Of a DNA stretch of 64,000 nt, positions 54,643 to 63,349 are shown piece by piece (positions within the stretch are counted from its first letter, which is position 1; each line of letters starts with the position of its first letter). This DNA comes from Neobacillus cucumis (GTDB lineage Bacteria; Bacillota; Bacilli; Bacillales; Cytobacillaceae). The stretch lies in contig NZ_PGVE01000017.1 of assembly GCF_002860255.1 (NCBI RefSeq), positions 1-64,000 of the forward strand. Reading direction: 5' to 3'. The notes below the pieces were generated by a model, which was not told the DNA's origin, did not search any database, and was given only the letters and a program-made list of their open reading frames with translations. The position numbers were made by a program, and so were the translations under genes.

Positions 54643-57600
54643 AATTGTTGGCCTCAAGTATGATGGCATGCAAAAGCAATACAAAGATACTACTTTTAAT
54701 TTCCATAATGATGAGACATCCACAAATGGCCTCATTGCCATGATGAATGGGGGCGGGAAAGGTGTGTTCCTGCAAACGATTTTCCAGATACTGAAACCTG
54801 GAACTTCGTGGGGAAAACAAAACAACCGTTATTATCAGCAGTTCTTCTTTAATAATAAAGAACAATTTATTCCATATACCTTTCATGTTCTTATTCAATG
54901 GGAATTGGACGGTGCTGACCGCAGGCATCTAGTCACAGGAGGAATGTTCTCAGCTGAACAGCGGATTTCGATGAGTGAAGAAAGTGGAAATGAAAGTAAG
55001 ACATTGGAACAGGAAGCAAAGATCCTTCCTAATATTACTTTTTATACAAGAGAATTTGACCGGAAAGAAGAGGCAGCACTTGAGCATATTCCACTCTATG
55101 AAAATGATGAGGTTGCTGAAACAGAAAGCTTGAAGGATTATTTAAAATGGAATGGATATGACGTTTACCGAGATACGAAGAAGCACTATCGCATCCTTGA
55201 TACATACGGAATTAATCGTAAAGATTGGGATATTATGAAGGACATCAACAAGGATGAGGGGGGCGTTGGGAAATACTTTGAGGGAGCTGAGGATGATTAT
55301 TCCCTGTTTCAAAAAAGAATTATTCCGACTGTTAGTCAAGTCTTACATCGAACGGAACATCAAAAGAATGATCTTGTGGAGATTTTCAAGAGCCAGGCAA
55401 GTATTGCGAAGGACCTGCCTGTTCTGTTAAAAAGAGAGCAAGCACATAAAGAGTTTTTAGAAGACATTGTTCCATTTGAAGAGCACCTTGCTAAGGGAGT
55501 AGAACATAAAGAAATTGTTCAGGAAAGTATAAAGGTAGGAAGACAGCTGCTTGGGGCTTTAGAGCATATGAAACAAACGGAAGAGGATGCACTGCTTACT
55601 TTAGAAAAGGATATTGAAAAATTAATAGTGAGGCAAGCAGATTTACGTTTTCAAAAAGATAACTTAGAGTATGCAAAAGCTCACAAAGAGGTAATGGATT
55701 GGGAAAAGAAATTAGTCGAAGAACGGACCAAGCATACTTCATTACTAGAGCTTGCGAAAGAAAAGCAGGAACGAAAAGAACAATTTGCATTTCAACTTTT
55801 ATTGAAAGAGTGGTTTGAAAACGAACATAGCATTCTCTCTCTTTCACAGCAGATCGAGAAACTGGAACAAAATAGTGGCTTAGAGCAAGTGAATCAAAGA
55901 ATGGAAGAAATCAAAAAAGAAACAAGCTCGCAATGGGAACATGCATATCTCTCTATTCAAGAGGCGGTTAAGCAATATGCGGGGTATCAAAAGTTCCTCA
56001 ATAAAAAAGGAACGGAGCTTTCGCGGCAGGATAAACAAAAGACAAAAGACATTGCGCAGCTTAGTACGGAAATTGATTTTCTCTATACGGATTTACATAA
56101 CTTTGAATCGAAGGAAGCGGCACTTGTTCAAGAATTTGGCGACCGCTTAACCTATGATTTAAAGGGACTGATCGAAAACTTAAATAAACAAATGGAAGAC
56201 AAAAAGGTTAAGTTAGAAGAGCTCCAAGCAAAAGAGAAAGAATCTAGTGAAAGGCAAAATCAACTTGCCACTTCACATGGGACACTGGTCCAATCCATTC
56301 AGTTTTCAGAAGAAAAATGTGCAGAATTAAAGGTTGCAAATGAAGAGCAAAAGCAAAAAGAAATAAAACTACTAGATAAGCTTCATAGTCTATTAGATGG
56401 TGTCACGTCGCCGTTTACTCATTCTCTCTTATCGAAGTATGTAATACAGATAGAAGAAATGCTGGTCCATAACCGTGAACAAGGGGAACAAATAAAAAAA
56501 GACCTCTGGGAAACACAACTTGACCATTCCTTAAATGATGAGCATTTCTGGATTGCCAATAAAGATGTAAAAGAATTAAAAGAATGGATCGATGAGAAGA
56601 CGGGCATTGATGTATTTTATGGAACTCATTTTCTTCAATCATTAAGTACAGATGAAATGACAAACTACCTTTTGATGTACCCGCTCCTTCCCTACGGTTT
56701 GGTCGTCAGCCAACATCAATGGCAAAAAATTAATCAGCAGGTACTTTCCGGCAGGATGTTTAAAAGTCCTGTTCCCATTTTCTTGCGTGAGGAAATGACC
56801 CGTGAAAATCAGCAACTATCCTTTGTGATTTTAAATGGAACCGAGAGAGACCTATTAACAGATAAACATCTATTTACCAACTGGAAAATAAAGATTGCGA
56901 AACAAATAGAAGAAAAGAAAGACACGCTTGTTGAAATTGAAAAAACAGAAACTTCTTTACGTCGAATTTTGAAAGAAATCGATCGTTTTTTATTAGGCGA
57001 GCTATCAAGTGATATCGAAAGAGCACTCCATCAAGAACAGAACGCTCTTCATTCAAAGAAATCACAATTACAGGAAATCATCACACAAGAAGAAAAAGAA
57101 AAGGAATTACAGCTTCAGCTCAAAGAACAGCTTGAAGACACGAAGCGAAAAATAGAGAAGCATTCAAAAGATGTTCATACATTAGAGGTTTTTGACCAAG
57201 GAAAGACCCTATATCAAGAAAATAAACGAGTGAAACTAGAGAAAGAGAAGCTAAAGGATGCGCTAAGCTCGGAGCAGCAAGAAATTGTAAAGGAACACCA
57301 AGATATCGTTGACCTGCAAAACAAGTGGAATCAAACGTATCTAGAATGGAAACTTACAATCGAACAAACTATTAAAGAGATATCTTTCTTTATTGAAGGG
57401 GCAGCTTTTCCTGCTGATGAAAAAGCAGATCCATGTGAAGAGGTTCCACGCCTATCTCCACATTTATTAAAAGAGATAACTGGAAGTATCGAAGAGCTAA
57501 AACAGCTCCAAAAGTCTAAGGAAGAACAGGCAAGAGAATTACTTGTGATTCAAGCAAGAAGAGAAACCGAACAAAAGCAGCAAAAGAAATTAGAGAAAAA

Positions 57601-59089
57601 ACTCGATTCGCTAAATAAAGATTGGAATCAAGCTCCAGAACCAGAGGAACCTATCAGTATATTAGAAAATATGCTGCAAACCTCACAAAAGGAAACGAAG
57701 GCAGCGGAAAAAGAAGAACGGGAACAAGGAACAGCTGTAACTATAGCAGAAACCTCCTTAAAACTGGCGGCCGAACAGCGCGACAAGTCAGGAAAGAAAG
57801 TGGAAAAGCATGAAAAACAGCCTGAAGCATGGGAAAACCTTGATCTACAAATAAAGGAGATCGAAATTAAAGACCAAACAAAATTAGCAAAAGAGGAAGT
57901 AAAGAAGGCGGAGAAACGACAAAAAGAATCAGAAACGAAAATTACGGGTTATGAAGGGGATTTATTAACCTTATCCGTTATCCTTAAAGAGGAAGCGGCG
58001 GCATTTACGGACGATGATGTAGAAAGAATTAAGAGTCAAGGAAAAGCAGGTATTCTTTCCTGGTGTGAAGAACATCAAGCGATTCAGGAAGAAGGCCAAG
58101 AGAAGCACGCGAAAATTGAACAATCCTTGCGTAATTTAAAGCTTTCCATTGAGGGAAAAGATTGGGAGATTCGCTTTAAAAATGAAGTACTAACTACACT
58201 CGATCATATGGATACAAGGCATTATACGCATATCCAAAGCACCGTTAAAAATATGAAGCGTTTTTCACAAAGTGGATTGGAGCAATTAGAACGGGATAAG
58301 GAAAGGGCAGAAAATGCTCAAAATTTCTGGGCTAGTCGTGCCAGCATGAAAGTGATGAGTATTTCAGAGGCTATTCGTTCTATGATTGCCAAAATGAAGC
58401 TAAAAAATGAACGAGGATCCTTTCCACTTGTCCAGCTCAAAGAAGACATCTTACCTAAAAAGGCAGAAGATATCGAACCACTATTGAAACAGCATTTTGT
58501 TACTGCCATTTACAAAATAACCAAACAATTTGATGTGATTGACGATGTGAATCAATCCTTAGACCAAGAAATAAAAAAACTCATTAGTGATGAGCAAATC
58601 TTATTTGTATCCCTACGAAATCGGTATCCTGAACTGCTTGTCTATAATATGCGGACGGATAATGCCTTTATGTACGGTAAACCGCAAAGGGAGCATTATT
58701 CAACATGGCAGACTATTAATCAAGGTTCTAAGACGAAATCCGATGGAAGCGGCGGACAAAAGTTATCGGCACGAATGGTGATGATGATGATGTTATTATC
58801 CGTTAAAAGCGAAACTGATCAAAGCTGGGTTCCGTTAGTCTGTGATAATCCGTTCGGACAAGCTGCATCGGCACATGTCCTTGACCCGATCTTCGCCGTT
58901 GCTGAAAAATTGAAGTTCCAATTCATTGTCGTCACTCCACCTGAACTGGTGAAAACGGAAATTAGCCAAAGATTTGATGCCTATTATAAATTGGACTTCA
59001 TCCGTGAAAAAGGAAAAGAAATTGTATCGGATACGATTGTTCCAGCCTTTCGGATTTACCAGGGAGAGGAAATCTCACAGATAAGGTAA
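54620..59089 (+). CDS. jetC: Wadjet JetC-like SMC ATPase
   Basis: The 1489-residue protein has the SMC layout: an N-terminal ATPase half (to about 190), very long Glu/Lys-rich coiled coils on either side of a central hinge-like region (about 620-760), and a C-terminal ATPase half. The signature is GSGGQKLSARMVMMM (about 1378) and the Walker B/D-loop is VPLVCDNPFGQ. The P-loop reads MNGGGKGVF, with Gly where Ser or Thr is usual. GAGGAGG lies seven bases before the ATG at 54620, preferred to the TTG at 54614. It overlaps jetB by 23 bases. Confidence 0.88.
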   Translation: MPKIHRIRIVGLKYDGMQKQYKDTTFNFHNDETSTNGLIAMMNGGGKGVFLQTIFQILKPGTSWGKQNNRYYQQFFFNNKEQFIPYTFHVLIQWELDGADRRHLVTGGMFSAEQRISMSEESGNESKTLEQEAKILPNITFYTREFDRKEEAALEHIPLYENDEVAETESLKDYLKWNGYDVYRDTKKHYRILDTYGINRKDWDIMKDINKDEGGVGKYFEGAEDDYSLFQKRIIPTVSQVLHRTEHQKNDLVEIFKSQASIAKDLPVLLKREQAHKEFLEDIVPFEEHLAKGVEHKEIVQESIKVGRQLLGALEHMKQTEEDALLTLEKDIEKLIVRQADLRFQKDNLEYAKAHKEVMDWEKKLVEERTKHTSLLELAKEKQERKEQFAFQLLLKEWFENEHSILSLSQQIEKLEQNSGLEQVNQRMEEIKKETSSQWEHAYLSIQEAVKQYAGYQKFLNKKGTELSRQDKQKTKDIAQLSTEIDFLYTDLHNFESKEAALVQEFGDRLTYDLKGLIENLNKQMEDKKVKLEELQAKEKESSERQNQLATSHGTLVQSIQFSEEKCAELKVANEEQKQKEIKLLDKLHSLLDGVTSPFTHSLLSKYVIQIEEMLVHNREQGEQIKKDLWETQLDHSLNDEHFWIANKDVKELKEWIDEKTGIDVFYGTHFLQSLSTDEMTNYLLMYPLLPYGLVVSQHQWQKINQQVLSGRMFKSPVPIFLREEMTRENQQLSFVILNGTERDLLTDKHLFTNWKIKIAKQIEEKKDTLVEIEKTETSLRRILKEIDRFLLGELSSDIERALHQEQNALHSKKSQLQEIITQEEKEKELQLQLKEQLEDTKRKIEKHSKDVHTLEVFDQGKTLYQENKRVKLEKEKLKDALSSEQQEIVKEHQDIVDLQNKWNQTYLEWKLTIEQTIKEISFFIEGAAFPADEKADPCEEVPRLSPHLLKEITGSIEELKQLQKSKEEQARELLVIQARRETEQKQQKKLEKKLDSLNKDWNQAPEPEEPISILENMLQTSQKETKAAEKEEREQGTAVTIAETSLKLAAEQRDKSGKKVEKHEKQPEAWENLDLQIKEIEIKDQTKLAKEEVKKAEKRQKESETKITGYEGDLLTLSVILKEEAAAFTDDDVERIKSQGKAGILSWCEEHQAIQEEGQEKHAKIEQSLRNLKLSIEGKDWEIRFKNEVLTTLDHMDTRHYTHIQSTVKNMKRFSQSGLEQLERDKERAENAQNFWASRASMKVMSISEAIRSMIAKMKLKNERGSFPLVQLKEDILPKKAEDIEPLLKQHFVTAIYKITKQFDVIDDVNQSLDQEIKKLISDEQILFVSLRNRYPELLVYNMRTDNAFMYGKPQREHYSTWQTINQGSKTKSDGSGGQKLSARMVMMMMLLSVKSETDQSWVPLVCDNPFGQAASAHVLDPIFAVAEKLKFQFIVVTPPELVKTEISQRFDAYYKLDFIREKGKEIVSDTIVPAFRIYQGEEISQIR

Positions 59090-59115
59090 AAATAATGATA
59101 GAATCGAATAAACGT

Positions 59116-59151
59116 AAAAAATCTCACTTTCTAATGGAAGGTGAGATTTTT
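59116..59151 (+). terminator. Terminator of the Wadjet operon
   Basis: AAAAATCTCAC / GTGAGATTTTT forms a perfect 11-bp stem with flanking A- and T-runs. It separates the Wadjet genes from the actin operon. Confidence 0.9.
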
Positions 59152-59204
59152 ATTTGTACCACGTTAAAGGAAATTATCTTAATCTAAAAAATTATTAACC
59201 AATT

Positions 59205-59233
59205 TAGACAAATGGAAGAGAAAAATATATACT
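59205..59233 (+). promoter_or_regulatory. Sigma-A-type promoter of the actin-like operon
   Basis: TAGACA (59205-59210) and TATACT (59228-59233) are 17 bases apart, 34 bases before the ATG at 59268. The operon therefore has its own promoter. Confidence 0.7.
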
Positions 59234-59267
59234 AATATCAGGAAAAAGCATGAAAAGAGGAGAAATA

Positions 59268-60422
59268 ATGGATATAAAACGTCAGAATGTCGATTTTGGT
59301 AATTCTATCTTTCAAACCCTTGTGGATGGTTATTATTTTGAGATTCCTACTAATGTAGTAGAAATAACGAAAGATAAGGCAGACGGCCACTATCCGTCTA
59401 CTTTTAATGACCCCCAATTCCTTCTTCAAAATATGCTCATTTCAACTACCATAGACGGTGTAGAGAAATATTATTTAGTAGGCGATTCAGCTGAAAAACA
59501 GGTGTTAGGAAACATTCATATCAACAAGCTTCATGATAAAACAGAATCTGAGATTCCCTATGTGATGTTCCTTGCGTCAGTTGCCTATTATCATGTATTA
59601 AAAGGATTCAGCAAAGAAGATAACCAAGTGAACATTAATTATTTTTCGACCATGCTTCCCATTTGGTTACTTAAGAAAACAAACAAGTTCAGTGATATGC
59701 AAAATAAAATGGCCAGCAGATTTGAAGGGGAGCACCAAGTAGCGATTTTAACTCCAGGATTTGAAAGAGTGGTCACCATTCAAGTCGAAACAAGCAAATG
59801 CCGGATTGAAAGCGAAGTTGCTCGCTGGGCCATTAAAAAAGATTTTGATTTGCAGGATCGTGAGGAAGCAAATGCATTTAAAAATGTTGAAACTCTCATT
59901 GTAGATTTAGGGGGAGGGACCGTTGATCTTGCCTTGCTCCAAGCAGGACTTCAAGCTCCTAAAAGCAGGGATTCACTGAACTGCTTCACTGACATTTCGT
60001 ATTTAAAACATATCGAAAAACTGAGAAGCGAAAAGTTTCTAGAGTCCTTTGATGATGTTCGCTCACTAGAAGAATTCATTATCAAAACAATCGAGAAAAC
60101 AAAAATGGAGCAGCGGGATGGAAATAGCGGTAAAACCGTTGATCTTACAGAGCCAATCCATGAGTCATTAAGGGAATATACGCAAATTTTATTAACGAAA
60201 ATTGAAAACACATTCCCATCACCTAAGGATAAAGTTTATAAATATATTTATATAGGTGGAATCGCCGGAATCCTTAAACGATTCCTTGAAGAATCAATTG
60301 ATATAAGATATGGCGTTGAAATTAGAGAGCAAAATCATCTATTCCTACCTGATGCCAGAAAGTTAAATTTATATGGTCTAGAAATTTTAAGCAGGCATGA
60401 AACAAACATAGTTTCCGCATAA
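59268..60422 (+). CDS. ParM/Alp-type actin-like ATPase
   Basis: The 384-residue protein is an actin-fold ATPase of the plasmid-segregation (ParM/Alp7A-like) type. The phosphate-1 motif is VDFGNS (8-13), phosphate-2 is LIVDLGGGTVDLALL (about 210-224), and the adenosine motif is YIYIGGIAGIL (about 340). Such filaments push or pull replicons apart. AGAGGAG before the ATG at 59268 fixes the start. It is followed 16 bases on by a putative DNA-binding adaptor, the usual ParM-ParR layout, but on what appears to be the chromosome. Confidence 0.85.
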   Translation: MDIKRQNVDFGNSIFQTLVDGYYFEIPTNVVEITKDKADGHYPSTFNDPQFLLQNMLISTTIDGVEKYYLVGDSAEKQVLGNIHINKLHDKTESEIPYVMFLASVAYYHVLKGFSKEDNQVNINYFSTMLPIWLLKKTNKFSDMQNKMASRFEGEHQVAILTPGFERVVTIQVETSKCRIESEVARWAIKKDFDLQDREEANAFKNVETLIVDLGGGTVDLALLQAGLQAPKSRDSLNCFTDISYLKHIEKLRSEKFLESFDDVRSLEEFIIKTIEKTKMEQRDGNSGKTVDLTEPIHESLREYTQILLTKIENTFPSPKDKVYKYIYIGGIAGILKRFLEESIDIRYGVEIREQNHLFLPDARKLNLYGLEILSRHETNIVSA

Positions 60423-60438
60423 GAGGGGAGAAGAACGT

Positions 60439-61155
60439 ATGAGCAACAAAGATCATCTTCTTGGTGAAAAGTCCGCTGTCGGATACCATAATTTCTATTC
60501 AGATCTGACTGCACAGATGTTTGCACCATTTTACGCTCTATCAAACTTTTTATTACCTCCTGCTACTCGCCAAACGGATGTGGTCAGATTAATGAATTCG
60601 GAATCAAGAAGTAAAAACGAACGTGTAGGGTTGACATTAAATCCTTTGAAAATCTCTCCAAAGGTGTATGCATTTCTTGAGGAGAAAGCACAGGCAAATG
60701 AGTTGGAGGATTATATCACGAATCTTATTGAACAGGATTTGGATAAAGTGAAAAAAGAAGAGACACTAACCTTAATCGATACACTTCGTGAGGAGTTTTT
60801 AGGTAAGATTGATTTACTTAAACAAGAATTTGTCTCTGGTCGCGCAGTTGATTCTTCTGGGATGGGGTCCTTCCAAGCAAATGAGTTACGGGAGTTTATC
60901 ACGAAACTCGGTGAGCAAAAATTAGATAAGAATCAATTCCAAACCTTGTTAAAATCCTTTCGCATCGAGCTATTAGGTGAGATTAACCAACTTAAAAATG
61001 AACTTACTTATCGTCCTGTTGATTCTGCTCATCCAAATAACACAAAGCCTGCAATGGGACAGACTAAAGAAGTCAACGATTTGAAAGAAGGGCAATTGCT
61101 CAAAAGTGATCAAGTGACAGGTACTATTAATGAAGTTATAGATATTGATTTTTAA
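60439..61155 (+). CDS. Putative ParR-like adaptor with internal duplication
   Basis: The 238-residue protein is not a recognised family by name. After an unusual N-terminal arm (1-60), LTLNPLKISPKVYAFLEEKA followed by EDYITNLIEQDL looks like a ribbon-helix-helix as in ParR adaptors. Two repeats follow: residues 85-137 (QANELEDYITNLIEQ, LREEFLGKIDLLKQEF) and 146-196 (QANELREFITKLGEQ, FRIELLGEINQLKNEL), each ending in Val-Asp-Ser. The start has AGAGGGGAG. It would bind a centromere-like site and the filament end (inference). Confidence 0.6.
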   Translation: MSNKDHLLGEKSAVGYHNFYSDLTAQMFAPFYALSNFLLPPATRQTDVVRLMNSESRSKNERVGLTLNPLKISPKVYAFLEEKAQANELEDYITNLIEQDLDKVKKEETLTLIDTLREEFLGKIDLLKQEFVSGRAVDSSGMGSFQANELREFITKLGEQKLDKNQFQTLLKSFRIELLGEINQLKNELTYRPVDSAHPNNTKPAMGQTKEVNDLKEGQLLKSDQVTGTINEVIDIDF

Positions 61156-61273
61156 AATAGGAAGAGCCGGCTGATCTTGAAAAGGAGCTGAAACGGGTTA
61201 TTGAGTCTATTTACTAGATATCTAAGATCTATTTTTAGAAATCCAACCTGAATTCATATATTACGCCTTATCA

Positions 61274-61310
61274 AAAAACGCATGACACGTAAAAAATGTC
61301 ATGCGTTTTT
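61274..61310 (+). terminator. Terminator of the actin-like operon
   Basis: AAAAACGCATGAC / GTCATGCGTTTTT is a perfect 13-bp stem with A-run and T-run on its sides. It may serve the convergent gene as well. Confidence 0.9.
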
Positions 61311-61416
61311 GTTACTTAATTAAGGCGCCCACCGCTGAATTAGTTTCTTAACATAATGATCCAAAAAAGCTTGCTTTTATAAAAGAAACGACCGTATTTT
61401 CTATTTGCCCGAATTT

Positions 61417-62130
61417 TTATTTCTTTTTTATCCATAACGGACAATACAAAATATAAAAACTTAAAATCATCACCATCTCCATGGAGAGAAGATACCATGG
61501 CCACTGTCCAAGATAATCTAAAAGCGAAACTGATTTTGGTTTTTTCATGATATATAGATAATTTGCTCCCAGCCATTTATTGAGGAAAAAGACAATGCCA
61601 GAATAAATGTTTACAATAAAAATGGTTACCCACATTCCCTGAAGAGTCGGGCAGTAATTGAATACCAAAACCATGAATAGACAAGCCAGCACCACCCCGC
61701 CATGTGACACAAAGAACTCAAAATATTCAAAGTGCGGGAAGGAATATCTTCCAAGGTCAGGAGTCAAAATAGCTTGAAGCGAACTGCCTAACCCTGCAAA
61801 GTACATAAATTCAAAAAGTTTTTTACTCCTGGTAAACAGCATCACAATAGCGAGAATGACAGAAAGATCACTAAGCTGAAGCGGTAATGACCTTTTCAAT
61901 GACCATCCATGCTCAAATAGAAGCCAAGCTTGCTCCCAAGCGGTAGAAAAAAAAAGGAGAAAGGCTAAAAAGAAACTTACATATCTTCTTTTACTTTTCT
62001 CTTTTAGCTTGTTTCTAAAAATAAATAGGAGAGTGCATAAAATTAAAATGATACCAAGCGGCAAAAGGTGTTCTACTGAAAAAAGGCGGAAAGAATGAAG
62101 ATTGGAATGAATCCGAAAAAATGCATGCAT
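61417..62130 (-). CDS. TIGR02206/YwaF-type membrane protein
   Basis: The 237-residue protein has seven hydrophobic segments and the family marks FSVEHLLPLGIILILC at the start, WEQAWLLFEHGWSLKRSLPL, and NKWLGANYLYIMKKPKSVSL near the end. It is conserved in Bacillaceae; the function is unknown. It is monocistronic and close to an EamA transporter that points the same way, 100 bases upstream. Confidence 0.85.
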   Translation of the reverse strand: MHAFFRIHSNLHSFRLFSVEHLLPLGIILILCTLLFIFRNKLKEKSKRRYVSFFLAFLLFFSTAWEQAWLLFEHGWSLKRSLPLQLSDLSVILAIVMLFTRSKKLFEFMYFAGLGSSLQAILTPDLGRYSFPHFEYFEFFVSHGGVVLACLFMVLVFNYCPTLQGMWVTIFIVNIYSGIVFFLNKWLGANYLYIMKKPKSVSLLDYLGQWPWYLLSMEMVMILSFYILYCPLWIKKK

Positions 62131-62232
62131 TTTTTTACCCCATTATTTTGATCATTTCTCATTTTAATTTGGGGCAAATTCTTCGCATACTATACCAACC
62201 ATTAAATTTTTCATATGAGTTAATCCAATATG

Positions 62233-63138
62233 TTATGCTCCCATTTTCCCTTGAACTACAACCTGTTTTGCCGTCTGCTTTTGCTTCTTATTTACGAGAT
62301 AGATACTAGCCACAATCAGTATAATTCCTAAAAATAAGAGTTTCGTAAAGGGTTCATTCAAAAATACAGTTCCAATGACAACTGCGAACATTGGGACTAA
62401 GAATGTAAATGTTGCCACAACACTCGCATCCCCTGTTTTCACAAGTATGACGTAGAGAATCCATGATATTGCAATCCCCAGAATCGTACCAAATGAAAGA
62501 CCCCATAAAAACGTATCGTTCCAAACAATACTAGTCCACTTTTCAGAAGAAAGTCCGGCGATCATAAGAACACATCCCCCAATTAAGCATTGGAAAGCTA
62601 CCATCCAAAGGGAATCCACCGAGTGCGCATGTTTTTTGGTGTATACGGTACCTAATGCCCAAGAAAGTGCTGATAATAATCCGAAAATAATCCCTAAAAT
62701 GGAAACATGCCCGGAAAATCCTTCTGCACTGACAGAAATGACTCCTAGAAAACCTAGAATAAGTCCCGCTACTTTAGCTATAGTCATTGATTCGCCTAAC
62801 CATAGCCAAGCTAGAAGACCTACTATAATCGGTTGAAAATAGACGATGACAGAGAATAAACCGGAAGGTACTAATTTAAGCCCTTCAGTTTGCAGCCCAT
62901 AGAACAAAGCAATATTTAAAGTGCCGGTAATAACATAGATCTTCCAATTCTTTCGCCATTGAATGCGGGCACGTGTTTTCCAAATGACAACACTCAAGAT
63001 CAAGCCGCCTAACAAACACCTCATCCCTGCAAAAAGCAATGGAGGTGTAAATACCAATGCAAGTTTATAAATGGGCCAGGAAACACTCCAAATAATGATT
63101 AATCCTGCCATCATTAAAAACCATTTTACATTCATCAA
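62233..63138 (-). CDS. EamA/DMT-family transporter
   Basis: The 301-residue protein has ten membrane helices in two EamA repeats. The first repeat starts MAGLIIIWSVSWPIYKLALV and the second GFLGVISVSAEGFSGHVSIL. It belongs to the drug/metabolite transporter superfamily, which exports amino acids or small metabolites; the substrate is unknown. The C-terminal tail is Lys- and Gln-rich (VNKKQKQTAKQ). It starts after GGGAGAAGAG, nine bases upstream. Confidence 0.88.
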   Translation of the reverse strand: MMNVKWFLMMAGLIIIWSVSWPIYKLALVFTPPLLFAGMRCLLGGLILSVVIWKTRARIQWRKNWKIYVITGTLNIALFYGLQTEGLKLVPSGLFSVIVYFQPIIVGLLAWLWLGESMTIAKVAGLILGFLGVISVSAEGFSGHVSILGIIFGLLSALSWALGTVYTKKHAHSVDSLWMVAFQCLIGGCVLMIAGLSSEKWTSIVWNDTFLWGLSFGTILGIAISWILYVILVKTGDASVVATFTFLVPMFAVVIGTVFLNEPFTKLLFLGIILIVASIYLVNKKQKQTAKQVVVQGKMGA

Positions 63139-63349
63139 ATCTCTTCTCCCTCAGTGTAATTGAACGAACTGAATGGTTCATAGACTTTAGAGCCTATCCC
63201 CTTAAAAAACATAACTTTCATAGAATACGCCCCTTCGTAAAATAATTCAATTAAGAAATCTTGGATATTCGTTTTTAGTCATTGATAACCCATTCTAAGG
63301 GTATTTATAATAAATAGAAACCTAAAAAATGAAACGGGTGTTTAAAGGA

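Noticed and set aside
59090-59267. Search for centromere-like direct repeats (parC) upstream of the actin gene
   Set aside because: Only a terminator and a promoter were seen; no iterated motif could be found by eye.
61340-61576. Leftward frame overlapping the TIGR02206 gene
   Set aside because: It is a shadow of the 3' end of the TIGR02206 gene in another frame.
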